Shown: positions 8,649 through 16,443 of the stretch, piece after piece
How the letters are laid out: each line of letters begins with the position of its first letter
Numbering within the stretch: the first letter of the stretch is position 1
NCBI RefSeq assembly: GCF_004216915.1
Contig: NZ_SGXD01000001.1
Location: 62,001-126,000 of the forward strand
Source of the DNA: Motilibacter rhizosphaerae
GTDB lineage: Bacteria; Actinomycetota; Actinomycetes; Motilibacterales; Motilibacteraceae
Length of the DNA stretch: 64,000 nucleotides
Direction: 5' to 3'
Program-made: the position numbers and the translations under genes
The notes under the pieces: model-generated
The model's database searches: none
What the model was told of the DNA's origin: nothing
The model's input: the letters and a program-made list of their open reading frames with translations, nothing else

Positions 8649-8919
8649 GATGACCTTCACCGTCCGCTGGCCGGACGGCTCGCGCCAGCAGTGCTACTCG
8701 CCGTCCCTCGTCGTCCACGACCACCTCTCCCCCGGCACGGCGTACGCGGTGGCGGAGTTCCTCGACCGGTCGCGGACGGCGCTCCACGCGGCGTCGGAGC
8801 GGGTCCGGGCGGCGTACGGGTTCCCCTGCAGCCGCGCGCAGTCCAGCCTCGCAGCGATCGAAGCGGCCGGTTCGCGCTTCGGTGCCGGTGAGGTCGTCGT
8901 CGAGGAGATGGCGCCGTGA
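8641..8919 (+). CDS. MSMEG_0570 family small protein (Nit1C cluster)
   Basis: 92 residues from GTG 8641, beginning with MPEMTFTVRWPDGSRQQCYS, the normal start of this family; the alternative ATG at 8650 would drop three conserved residues. The middle has SPGTAYAVAEFLDRSRTAL and a helix ending with SERVRAAYGFPCSRA. This tiny protein is found only with Nit1C genes; its function is unknown, though its size would suit an accessory or carrier subunit. It overlaps the nitrilase by 8 bp and the flavin oxidoreductase by 4 bp. Confidence 0.85.
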   Translation: MPEMTFTVRWPDGSRQQCYSPSLVVHDHLSPGTAYAVAEFLDRSRTALHAASERVRAAYGFPCSRAQSSLAAIEAAGSRFGAGEVVVEEMAP

Positions 8920-10190
8920 GTCACGAGCCGCTGAACGGGCTCCCCGCGTCCGTGCCGGTCCTGGTCGTGGGCGCCGGACAGGCGGGCCTCTCGATGAGCT
9001 GGGTGCTCGAGCACGAGGGGATCGAGCACCTCGTCCTCGAGCGCGACACCATCGGCCATGAGTGGCAGGACGGCCGGTGGGACTCGTTCTGCCTCGTCAC
9101 GCCCAACTGGCAGTGCCAGCTGCCGGGCTTCCCCTACGCCGGGCCGGACCCGGACGGCTTCATGGTGCGCAGCGAGATCCTGGACTACATCAAGGCGTAC
9201 GCCGCGTCGTTCGACCCGCCGGTCGTGGAGCACACGACCGTCGAGTCGCTGGAACCCCTGCCGGACGGCGGGTTCAGCGTGACGACGAGCCGCGGCAGCC
9301 TCACCTGCGAGCAGGTCGTGGTCGCGACCGGCGGCTACCACCGCCCGGCGCTGCCCCGGCTGTCCGCGTCGCTGCCGGAACGCCTGCGGCAGCTGCACTC
9401 CTCCGTCTACAAGCGCCCGAGCGACCTGCCCGAGGGTGACGTCCTCGTGGTGGGGACGGGCCAGTCGGGCGCGCAGATCGCCGAGGACCTGCACCTCGCG
9501 GGACGCCGCGTCCACCTCGCCGTGGGAAGCGCCCCCCGCGTGGCGCGGACCTATCGCGGACGCGATGTCGTCGCCTGGCTGCACGACATGGGCCACTACG
9601 ACATCCCCGTGAGCGAACACCCGCTCGGCGAGGAGGTCCGGCGGCGTACCAACCACTACGTGACTGGACGCGACGGAGGCCGGGACATCGACCTGCGGGC
9701 GTTCGCCCTGCAGGGGATGGCGCTGCACGGCAGGCTCGTCGAGCTCGACGGCGACGTCCTCCGCTTCGACGACACCCTCGCGGCGAACCTCGACGCCGCC
9801 GACGCCGTGAGCGAGGGGATCAAGGACGCCGTCGACCGCTGGATCGCCGAGCAGGGCATCGCCGCCCCCACCGAGGCGCGGTACGTGCCGGTCTGGCAGC
9901 CGCAGCCCGGCCCGTCGAGCGTCCCGCTCGGGGAGCTCGGTGGCGTCGTGTGGGCCACCGGGTTCCGCCGGGACGACGGGTGGCTGCGCGTCCCGGTCTT
10001 CGACGGTGCCGGCCGGCTGGTGCACCACCGGGGCGTGACGCCGGTCGAGGGCGTGCACGTGCTCGGCCTTCCGTGGCTGCACACCTGGGGCTCGGGCCGC
10101 TTCAGCGGCGTGGCCCGCGACGCCGAGCACCTGGGGGCCCACATCGCGGCCCGGGTCTCGGGCCGAGCGCTCGCGGCAGCCACGCGGTGA
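8916..10190 (+). CDS. MSMEG_0569 family flavin-dependent oxidoreductase (Nit1C cluster)
   Basis: 424 residues. VLVVGAGQAGLSMS near residue 12 is the FAD-binding G-x-G-x-x-G. VLVVGTGQSGAQIAEDL in the middle is a second dinucleotide site for NADPH. The arrangement matches flavoprotein monooxygenases of the FMO/BVMO-like group. WATGFRRDDGWLRVPVFD and VLGLPWLHTWGSGRFSG close the FAD domain. It is expected to oxidise a nitrogen- or carbon-containing intermediate. GTG start inside the previous stop (GTGA), and its own stop overlaps the next GTG. Confidence 0.9.
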   Translation: MSHEPLNGLPASVPVLVVGAGQAGLSMSWVLEHEGIEHLVLERDTIGHEWQDGRWDSFCLVTPNWQCQLPGFPYAGPDPDGFMVRSEILDYIKAYAASFDPPVVEHTTVESLEPLPDGGFSVTTSRGSLTCEQVVVATGGYHRPALPRLSASLPERLRQLHSSVYKRPSDLPEGDVLVVGTGQSGAQIAEDLHLAGRRVHLAVGSAPRVARTYRGRDVVAWLHDMGHYDIPVSEHPLGEEVRRRTNHYVTGRDGGRDIDLRAFALQGMALHGRLVELDGDVLRFDDTLAANLDAADAVSEGIKDAVDRWIAEQGIAAPTEARYVPVWQPQPGPSSVPLGELGGVVWATGFRRDDGWLRVPVFDGAGRLVHHRGVTPVEGVHVLGLPWLHTWGSGRFSGVARDAEHLGAHIAARVSGRALAAATR

Positions 10191-11020
10191 CGGCGGTGCG
10201 GGTGGCAGCAGCGGCGGCGCACTTCGGTCGCGACGTCGCCGCCTGCCTGTCCCGCATCGCGATGGTGGTGGAGGCCGCGCGCCGCGAGGAGGTGCGCCTC
10301 CTCGTGCTGCCCGACGGCGCGCTCGGGGGCTACCTCGCCGACCTGCGCCACCCCGACCCGGACACGCTCCCTCCGGCGCTCGACCCCGACGGTCCGGAGA
10401 TCGCCCGCGTGAGGGACCTGGCCGGCGGGATGACCGTGTGCCTCGGCTACACCGAGCAGTGCGGGCCGCTGCGCTACAACGCCGCCGTCTGCGTCACCGG
10501 CGACGGCGTCCTCGGGCACCACCGCAAGGTGCACCAGCCGGCCGGGGAGGCGCTCGCGTACGCCGCTGGCGACAGCTTCACCGCCTTCGACACCCCCGTC
10601 GGGCGGCTCGGCATGCTCATCGACTACGACAAGACCTTCCCGGAGTCGGCTCGGGCGCTGGCCTGCGACGGGGCGAGCACGCTGGCGATCCTCAATGCCT
10701 GGCCGGCGAGCCTGACGAACCGCGCGCCGCGCCTCGGCCAGGACCGGCAGGCCCGCCTCTTCGACCTCTACGACTGCGCCCGTGCCGCGGAGAACCAGGT
10801 CGTCGTCGTCTCGGCCAACCAGACCGGGACGACCGGGGGGCTGCGCTTCCTGGGTCAGGCCAAGGTCGTCGGCGCGGGCGGCGAGGTGCTCGCGCGGACG
10901 TGGGCCAAGGCCGGGCTCGCCGTCGCCGAGTGCGACCCGGAGGCCGACGTCGCGCGCGCCCGGCTGGTCCTCCACCACCTCCGCGAGCGCCGACCGCTGG
11001 CGTACAAGGGGCTGTCATGA
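10187..11020 (+). CDS. Nitrilase-fold paralogue with altered active site (pseudo-nitrilase) in the Nit1C operon
   Basis: 277 residues and clearly paralogous to the nitrilase at 7812: it shares GGYLADL, RVRDLAGG, HRKVHQP, FDTPVGR and AENQVVVVSANQ. The active site has changed. Glu is Asp43 (LLVLPDGALGGY) and the nucleophilic Cys is Asp146 (MLIDYDKTFPES; codon GAC at 10622-10624). Lys114 is kept. Without the Cys the covalent nitrilase mechanism cannot run. It may be a structural or regulatory partner of the active nitrilase, since nitrilases form helical oligomers, or have new chemistry. The frame is intact, full length and overlaps both neighbours by 4 bp, so it is under selection, not decaying. 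Confidence 0.88.
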   Translation: MTAVRVAAAAAHFGRDVAACLSRIAMVVEAARREEVRLLVLPDGALGGYLADLRHPDPDTLPPALDPDGPEIARVRDLAGGMTVCLGYTEQCGPLRYNAAVCVTGDGVLGHHRKVHQPAGEALAYAAGDSFTAFDTPVGRLGMLIDYDKTFPESARALACDGASTLAILNAWPASLTNRAPRLGQDRQARLFDLYDCARAAENQVVVVSANQTGTTGGLRFLGQAKVVGAGGEVLARTWAKAGLAVAECDPEADVARARLVLHHLRERRPLAYKGLS

Positions 11021-12099
11021 GGGTGGCCCTGCTGACGTACTCCACCAAGCCGCGTGGCGGCGTGGTGCACACGCTCTCCCTCGCCGAGGCGCTCGCGCGG
11101 GCCGGGGCCGACGTCACCGTCTGGTCGCTGGCCCGCGGGGGCGACGAGGGGTTCTTCCGCGCCGTCGACCCGCGGGTGCGGCTGCGTCTCGTGCCGTTCG
11201 CCGAGGTGGCCGGCGAGAGCGTCGGCGAGCGGATCCTCCGCTCGATCTCGGTGCTGGCACGGGCCTTCGACGCCTCGGGCTACGACGTCGTGCACGCGCA
11301 GGACTGCATCAGCGCCAACGCCGTCCCGGGCTGCCTGCGCACGGTGCACCACCTCGACACCTTCACCACCCCCGAGCTCGCCGCCTGCCACGAGCGGGCG
11401 ATCGTCGAGCCCGTCGGGCATGTCTGCGTCAGCGTCGCAGTCGCGCGCGAGCTCGAGCAGGGCTGGGGGATCCGAGCGACGGTCATCCCGAACGGCGTGG
11501 ACGCCGAGCGCTTCGCCGCCGTCAGCGAGGCTGAGAAGGGACTCTGGCGCGGCCGCTTCGGCCGCTACCTGCTCGCGGTCGGTGGCATCGAGCCGCGCAA
11601 GGGGACGCTCGACCTGGTGGAGGCGTACGCGCTGGCCCGGCGCCGCGCGCCCGACCTCGCGCTGGTCGTCGCCGGCGGCGAGACGCTGTTCGACTACCGC
11701 GCCTACCGGCTGCAGGTCGAGGCGCGTGCCGCCGAGCTCGGCGTCGACCTGCAGGTCCTCGGTCCCGTGGCCCACGCCGCGCTGCCCGGGCTCGTGGCCG
11801 GCGCTGCGGTGTTCGGCTTCCCCTCCACGAAGGAGGGGTTCGGGCTCGCGGCGATGGAGGCGCTCGCGGCAGGAGTCCCTGTCGTGACGCGGGACCTGCC
11901 CGTGCTGCGCGAGGTCTTCGGCGGCGCGGCGGCCTTCGGCTCGGACCCGGAGTCCTTCGCGCACCAGATCACCGCCGCGCTGGAACCGTCAGCGGAGCGC
12001 CGGGCTGCGGGTACAGCTCTGGCAGCAGGGCACTCCTGGGACGCCGCGGCGGCAGCGCACCTGCGCGTCTACGCCGCTAGTGCGGCAGCGGCGGCATGA
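11017..12099 (+). CDS. MSMEG_0565 family glycosyltransferase (Nit1C cluster)
   Basis: 360 residues. A GT-B glycosyltransferase of family GT4 type: MRVALLTYSTKPRGGVVHTL opens the acceptor domain, VIPNGVD near residue 165 joins the domains, VGGIEPRKGTLDLVEAY starts the donor domain, and PSTKEGFGLAAMEALAAGVPVVTRD carries the E-x7-E sugar-nucleotide motif. It probably glycosylates the product of the Nit1C pathway. ATG overlaps the previous stop. The last 23 bp overlap the end of the convergent ferredoxin gene. Last gene of the operon. Confidence 0.9.
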   Translation: MRVALLTYSTKPRGGVVHTLSLAEALARAGADVTVWSLARGGDEGFFRAVDPRVRLRLVPFAEVAGESVGERILRSISVLARAFDASGYDVVHAQDCISANAVPGCLRTVHHLDTFTTPELAACHERAIVEPVGHVCVSVAVARELEQGWGIRATVIPNGVDAERFAAVSEAEKGLWRGRFGRYLLAVGGIEPRKGTLDLVEAYALARRRAPDLALVVAGGETLFDYRAYRLQVEARAAELGVDLQVLGPVAHAALPGLVAGAAVFGFPSTKEGFGLAAMEALAAGVPVVTRDLPVLREVFGGAAAFGSDPESFAHQITAALEPSAERRAAGTALAAGHSWDAAAAAHLRVYAASAAAAA

Positions 12100-12409
12100 C
12101 GGCGTAGCGCGCGGTCGGCACGCGGCCCTTGCCCCAGCCGATCGCCTCCCGGTAGCTGCCGAGCAGGCCCCGCTCGTCCAGCGCGTCCCGGTCCGCCAGC
12201 GGCGACCCGTCCGGCACGGGCGCGCGCAGGGGTGCGACGAAGAGCGCGTCCGCCGGGCAGTACGCCTCGCACAGGAAGCAGGTCTGGCAGTCCGACTGCC
12301 GCGCGATCACCGGCAGGCCGTCCTCGCGCCGGTCGAAGACCTGGGTCGGGCACACGTCGATGCACGTGTCGCAGGTGATGCAGCGCTCCTCGTCGACGAC
12401 CTCGATCAC
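12077..12409 (-). CDS. Two-cluster [4Fe-4S] ferredoxin subunit
   Basis: 110 residues. CITCDTCIDVCP and CQTCFLCEAYCP are two C-X2-C-X2-C-X3-C-P motifs, each holding a [4Fe-4S] cluster. A 45-residue tail follows without cysteines. GTG 12409 lies in the stop of the flavoprotein gene (GTGA), so the two are translationally coupled and probably make one electron-transfer complex, comparable to the AprB partner of AprA-like flavoproteins. The final 23 bp overlap the convergent glycosyltransferase gene. Confidence 0.85.
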   Translation of the reverse strand: MIEVVDEERCITCDTCIDVCPTQVFDRREDGLPVIARQSDCQTCFLCEAYCPADALFVAPLRAPVPDGSPLADRDALDERGLLGSYREAIGWGKGRVPTARYAVMPPLPH

Positions 12410-13995
12410 GACGCCACCCCCGCGAGCGCGCGCTCCGGGCGGGTCCACACGTCGTCCAACCCGCCGGTGAGCAGCCGGCCGTGCTGCGCCGGGTCCTGCG
12501 TCGGGAAGTCCGCGCGCCAGTGCATCCCGCGGCTCTCGGTCCGGGCCAGCGCGGCGGTGTACATCCACCGGCCGTGCGCCGCCATCGCCGCAGCCTCCCG
12601 TGCGCGCCAGGGCTCGGCGTCAGCCAGGCCGTCCCGGGCGGCGGCCCAGATCCCGTGCAGCGCCTGCAGCGCCGGCTCCAGCCGCTCCGCCGTGCGGAAG
12701 TAGTTGATGTCGTACGGCGCGACCTGCGCCTGCACCGCGGCCACGACCTCGCCGGTGGTGACCGCACCCCTGCGGCGGCCCGGCCGCAGCCCTGCGCCAC
12801 CCGCGCCCTGCACCGGGCGGGAGGCCGAGGAACCTTTCAGGGCCAGCGCGTACGCGGCGGCGGTGGTGCCCGCGAAGCTGCCCGACGAGATCGCCCAGGC
12901 CGCGTTGTGGCTACCACCACCGGTGAACCCGCCGCAGATGAGCTCGCGGGTCGCCGTGTCGCCGGCGACGTAGAGGCCGGGAACCCCTGCGGAGCAGCCG
13001 TCGTCGACGATCGCGACGCCGCCGGTGCCGCGTACGGTGCCCTCGAGGATCAGCGTCACCGGGAACATGTCCCGGAAGGGGTCGATGCCCAGCCGGTCGA
13101 ACGGCAGCAGGAAGTTCGGCTGGTCGAGCCGGATCGCGGTCTGCACGAAGGCATCGGCCTTGTCCAGGCGGGCCAGCACCTTCCTGCCGCTCTGCAGTTC
13201 GCGCGCGATGGGCTTGCGCCCGCCCTGGCTCTTGGCACCCTCGAGGACCGAGCCGTCCTCCCGGTAGAACGTCGCGAACGAGTAGTACGCCGTCTTGGTC
13301 ACCGTGGTGCCCTCGGGCGCGATGCCGTAGGAGTTGGAGAACTCCATGCCCGACATGGCCGCCCCGACCTCGGCCGCGAGCAGTGCGCCGTCCCCGGTCG
13401 CGACGTCGGTGCCCAGCGCCTTCTGCTTGAACGCGCAGGCCCCCGTCGCGAGGACGACGGCTCCCGCGCGTACCTCCCACTCCTCACCGGTACGCCGGTG
13501 CACGCCTCGCGCGCCGGCGACGGCACCGTCCGCATCGACGAGCAGGTCGGTCACGGGCGAGTGGTCCCGGATCTCCACGCCGAGCCGCTTGAGCCGGATC
13601 CGCTGCCGGCGCATGTAGTCCGGGCCCTGGAGGCCGCGGCGGTACTGCGCGCCGGACTCGTCGACGGGGAACGGGTAGCTCGGCGTCTGCGTGAGCTCGT
13701 CGACCCGGGCGTAGGTCTCGTCGAGCACGCGCTGCATCCAGCGGCGGTCCGCGAGGTATCCACCGAGTCCCTCGCGGCTGGCCATCGCCGCCTCGCGCGC
13801 GTCCGGGGTGGGCTCGACGTACCAGATCCCCGTGCCCGCAGCGGCTGTGGACCCGCTCGTGCCGCAGAAGGCCTTGTCCGCCAGCACGACCGAGGCGCCG
13901 GCGCGAGCGGCGCGGATCGCCGCCCAGGTGCCGGCCGGGCCACCGCCGACGACGAGGACGTCGGTCTGCGTACGTGTCGCTGGGGACAGGGCCAC
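12406..13995 (-). CDS. FAD-dependent oxidoreductase of the fumarate reductase / AprA superfamily
   Basis: 529 residues. DVLVVGGGPAGTWAAIRAA at residues 12-30 is the FAD Rossmann motif, followed by the Gly/Ser-rich FCGTSGSTAAAGTG loop. GAVVLATGACAFKQKALGTDV and the C-terminal LYVAGDTATRELICGGFTGGG complete the FAD domain. The last 130 residues are the helical C-terminal domain of succinate dehydrogenase/fumarate reductase/adenylylsulfate reductase flavoproteins. Start GTG 13995 follows GGAGGAGC. It is coupled to a ferredoxin, so substrate oxidation probably feeds electrons to iron-sulfur clusters. The substrate is unknown. Nearby convergent Nit1C genes may or may not be related. Confidence 0.83.
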   Translation of the reverse strand: MALSPATRTQTDVLVVGGGPAGTWAAIRAARAGASVVLADKAFCGTSGSTAAAGTGIWYVEPTPDAREAAMASREGLGGYLADRRWMQRVLDETYARVDELTQTPSYPFPVDESGAQYRRGLQGPDYMRRQRIRLKRLGVEIRDHSPVTDLLVDADGAVAGARGVHRRTGEEWEVRAGAVVLATGACAFKQKALGTDVATGDGALLAAEVGAAMSGMEFSNSYGIAPEGTTVTKTAYYSFATFYREDGSVLEGAKSQGGRKPIARELQSGRKVLARLDKADAFVQTAIRLDQPNFLLPFDRLGIDPFRDMFPVTLILEGTVRGTGGVAIVDDGCSAGVPGLYVAGDTATRELICGGFTGGGSHNAAWAISSGSFAGTTAAAYALALKGSSASRPVQGAGGAGLRPGRRRGAVTTGEVVAAVQAQVAPYDINYFRTAERLEPALQALHGIWAAARDGLADAEPWRAREAAAMAAHGRWMYTAALARTESRGMHWRADFPTQDPAQHGRLLTGGLDDVWTRPERALAGVAS

Positions 13996-14086
13996 GGGCG
14001 TGCTCCTCCGGTCGGGTTCGCCCGGATCCTGCGGGTGGAGCGGGAGGCCGCGCAGCCCGCGGCAGACGCGTGTCCCAGATGCTGGA

Positions 14087-14884
14087 CTAGTAGTGGATGG
14101 GACCGCGGATACCGCCGCCCGCCGCGACCGCGTCACCGCTCACCGCGACGCTGCGCGGCGAGCAGAGGAAGACGACGACGTCCGCGACCTCGTCCCCGGT
14201 GGGCATCCGGCCGATGGCGGTGGCGCGGTCGAAGCCGGCGCGTACCTCCTCCGGGGTCGAGCCGCGCTCCTCGGCCAACCGGGCCATGAGCCCCGGCGTG
14301 CGCTCGGTCTCCGTCATGCCGGGGTGGACGACGGTGACGTTGACGCCGTGCGGACCCAGCTCGTCGGCGAGGTTCTTCGTCAGCGCGGCCACGGCCACGT
14401 TGCGCACCGAACCCGCGATGTTGCCCGCGGTGCGCGCGTTGAGCCCGCTGATGTTGACGATCCGGCCCCAGCCCTGGGCGACGAGGTACGGCGCGACCGC
14501 CCGCGCGGTGCGCAAATAGCCCAGCAGCTTGGTCTCGAGCTCCGTGCGCACGAGGTCGTCCTCGATGTCGACGATGCCGGGGGCCCGGCCGCCGGAGGCG
14601 GGGTTCGCCGCGGCGTTGACGAGGATGTCGATGCCACCGAGCTCGGCGACGACCCGCTCGACCGCGGCGCGGACCGAGGCGTCGTCGCGGGTGTCGGCGG
14701 GCACGGCGACGACGCGGACCCCGGCGGCGCGTACGGACTCCGCCGCGGTCTCGAGCGCGTCCGCGTCGCGGGCGAGCAGGGCGACGTCCGCGCCCTCCGC
14801 CGCGAGCCCGCGGGCGACGGCGAGCCCGATGCCCTTCGAGCCGCCGGTGACGAGGGCGCGCTTCCCGCGCAGTCCGAGATCCAT
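14087..14884 (-). CDS. SDR-fold oxidoreductase lacking the usual Tyr-Lys pair
   Basis: 265 residues. ALVTGGSKGIGLAVA gives the TGxxxGIG cofactor loop, DILVNAAANPASGG the NNAG-like motif, and VNISGLN the catalytic-Ser strand. Where classical enzymes have Y-x3-K this protein has S-V-R-N-V, so Tyr and Lys are both missing, while the following AVAALTKNLADELGPHG helix is normal. Either it is a non-classical reductase or it binds without catalysis. ATG 14884 was preferred over 14893, whose extra three residues precede the family start. A palindromic repeat cluster lies upstream. Confidence 0.78.
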   Translation of the reverse strand: MDLGLRGKRALVTGGSKGIGLAVARGLAAEGADVALLARDADALETAAESVRAAGVRVVAVPADTRDDASVRAAVERVVAELGGIDILVNAAANPASGGRAPGIVDIEDDLVRTELETKLLGYLRTARAVAPYLVAQGWGRIVNISGLNARTAGNIAGSVRNVAVAALTKNLADELGPHGVNVTVVHPGMTETERTPGLMARLAEERGSTPEEVRAGFDRATAIGRMPTGDEVADVVVFLCSPRSVAVSGDAVAAGGGIRGPIHY

Positions 14885-14909
14885 GGCGCGCATCGTCGCA
14901 CTCCACCCT

Positions 14910-14935
14910 CCCCCGTGATCATGCAGATCCTGGGG
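14910..14935. repeat. Intergenic TGATCATGCA repeat, single half
   Basis: Contains CCCGTGATCATGCAGATC followed by CTGGGG, one arm of the window-wide intergenic palindrome family. It lies between the SDR start and the full palindrome at 14971. Confidence 0.75.
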
Positions 14936-14970
14936 ACTCGGGCACTCCTCCCAGGGCGCACCCCCTCGCC

Positions 14971-15014
14971 CGTGATCATGCACATCTTGGGCGCCCAGGA
15001 CGTGCATGATCACG
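14971..15014. repeat. Intergenic palindrome of the TGATCATGCA family; likely terminator of the CMD gene
   Basis: Two 22-bp arms with two mismatches and no spacer. The outer 13 bp of each arm (CGTGATCATGCAC and its complement) pair perfectly. CCCCCTC and GAGGGGG flank it, allowing a still longer stem. It ends 9 bp after the stop of the minus-strand CMD-family gene, so it could act as its terminator. Confidence 0.75.
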
Positions 15015-15023
15015 AGGAGGGGG

Positions 15024-15485
15024 TCAGCGGGAGAGGACCGGCTCCTTGCGCGTGGGCACCGCGATCCGGTTCCACAGGTTGATCATCGCGGCGGCGACGA
15101 CGAGCGCCGTGAGCTGGTCCTGGTCGAACACCGCGGCCGCGGCGTCCCAGACCTCGTCGCTGACGCCTCCGGGGGCCAGCACGGTCGCGGCCTCGGTGTA
15201 GGCGAGCGCCGCGCGCTCCTGCTCCGAGAACCACGGCGCCTCGCGCCAGGCGGCGACCGAGGCGAGCCGGTCCTCGGTCTCGCCGTCCTTGCGCGCGTCA
15301 CGGGCGTGCAGGACGACGCAGTACGTGCAGCCGTTGAGCTGGCTGGCGCGCAGCTTCACGAGCTCGCGCACCGGCTTCGGCAGCGGGCTGGCGGCGAGGT
15401 ACGCCTCCACCGCGAGGAATCCGCGGTAGGCCTCAGGCGCGATCTGCGAGACCTCGAGGCGCTGGTGGGTGAGGGTGGCGGGCAT
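15024..15485 (-). CDS. Carboxymuconolactone decarboxylase / AhpD-like protein, partner of the ECF41 sigma factor
   Basis: 153 residues. NGCTYCVVLHARDARK carries Cys53-X2-Cys56 and His60, the redox motif of the AhpD/CMD family, whose members act as peroxidase-type reductases. ATG 15485 has AGGAGGAC upstream. It follows the sigma factor gene by 50 bp in the same direction. ECF41 sigma factors characteristically sit beside and control genes of the COE group (carboxymuconolactone decarboxylase, oxidoreductase, epimerase), so this is the expected target. No separate ECF41 promoter is visible in the 50-bp gap, which suggests cotranscription. Confidence 0.88.
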   Translation of the reverse strand: MPATLTHQRLEVSQIAPEAYRGFLAVEAYLAASPLPKPVRELVKLRASQLNGCTYCVVLHARDARKDGETEDRLASVAAWREAPWFSEQERAALAYTEAATVLAPGGVSDEVWDAAAAVFDQDQLTALVVAAAMINLWNRIAVPTRKEPVLSR

Positions 15486-15535
15486 GGCTGTCCTCCTGGT
15501 GCGGGTTCGGTCGACAGGGGTGGCGGGCGGGAGGG

Positions 15536-16408
15536 TCAGGCTGAGGGCCGGACGCGGGTGAGCTTGTCGGGGTTGCGGACGATGTCGATGCCGCGGACGC
15601 GTCCGCCCTGCAAGGTGAGCGAGACGACGCTGCTGAGCTCGCCGCCGGTGAGCGTGAGATAGCCGGGGACGCCGTTGACGAGGACGGGGCGCAGGGTAGA
15701 GCCGTTGCGGTGCAGCACGCCGACGAGGAAGCGCGCGACGTGGTCGGCGCCCTCCACCGGCTTGCGCGCCGCGCTCACCTTCCCGCCGCCGTCGCTGACG
15801 AGGACGACCGCGGGGTCGAGCAGCCGGAGCAGCTCGTCGAGGTCGCCGTCCTCGCAAGCGGCGGCGAACGCCGCGAGGACCCGCTGCTGCTCGGCGCTGT
15901 CGACCTGCGTACGCGGCCGCTGCGCCGCCACGTCGGCCCGGGCGCGTGCGGCGAGCTGCCGGCAGGCGGCCGGGCTGCGCCCCACGACGCGGGCGACCTC
16001 GTCGAAGGGCACGGCGAAGACGTCATGGAGGACGAAGACCGTGCGCTGCGCGGGGCTGAGGGTCTCGAGCACGGCGAGCAGCGCGAGCGAGAGGTCCTCG
16101 CGCAGCAGCAGGGACTCCTCGGGCCCGTCCTCGAGCGGCTCGACGGTCAGCGGCTCGGGGAGCCAGGGGCCGACGTACTCCTCGCGGCGCCGGCGCGCCG
16201 AGCGGGCCACATCGAGCGCGAGGCGCGCGACCGCGACGACGAGCCAGCCGGCGACGTCGTCGATGTCCTCGGTCCGCTCCAGCCGCAGCCAGGCGTCCTG
16301 CACGACGTCCTCGGCCTCCGCGACGTCGCCCAGCACGGCGTACGCGACGGCGACGAGGCGCGGTCGCTCGGCCGCGTAGACCTGCAGCGGGGTGCGGGAG
16401 GTGCTCAT
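15536..16408 (-). CDS. ECF41-group RNA polymerase sigma factor with SnoaL-like C-terminal domain
   Basis: 290 residues. Region 2 is at about 10-70 (AEAEDVVQDAWLRL), region 4 at about 115-165 (LSPAQRTVFVLHDVFAVPFDEVARVVG). A C-terminal SnoaL-like domain replaces an anti-sigma factor. The three ECF41 signatures are present: WLPEP (82-86), DGGGK (206-210; usually DGGGR) and NPDKL near the C-terminus. In this group the C-terminal domain tunes activity of the sigma factor itself. ATG 16408 sits directly behind an ECF41-type promoter, so the message may be leaderless. The CMD gene downstream is the likely target. Confidence 0.92.
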   Translation of the reverse strand: MSTSRTPLQVYAAERPRLVAVAYAVLGDVAEAEDVVQDAWLRLERTEDIDDVAGWLVVAVARLALDVARSARRRREEYVGPWLPEPLTVEPLEDGPEESLLLREDLSLALLAVLETLSPAQRTVFVLHDVFAVPFDEVARVVGRSPAACRQLAARARADVAAQRPRTQVDSAEQQRVLAAFAAACEDGDLDELLRLLDPAVVLVSDGGGKVSAARKPVEGADHVARFLVGVLHRNGSTLRPVLVNGVPGYLTLTGGELSSVVSLTLQGGRVRGIDIVRNPDKLTRVRPSA

Positions 16409-16416
16409 GACCCTAG

Positions 16417-16443
16417 GACGGGGCAGCCCGGCGGGATGTGACA
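16417..16443 (-). promoter_or_regulatory. ECF41-type autoregulatory promoter
   Basis: On the minus strand TGTCACA (16443-16437) and CGTC (16420-16417) are separated by 16 bp, matching the published ECF41 promoter. The -10 element ends only 8 bp before the sigma gene's ATG, so transcription probably starts at or next to the start codon. The -35 overlaps the end of the purB terminator palindrome. Confidence 0.8.

Noticed and set aside
13996-14086. tRNA or small RNA gene in short intergenic gaps
   Set aside because: No cloverleaf or GTTCGAATC-type T-arm was found here or in the other gaps I read.
15486-15535. Separate ECF41 promoter before the CMD gene
   Set aside because: The 50-bp gap has TGTC but neither TGTCACA nor a properly spaced CGTC. 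Cotranscription is simpler.
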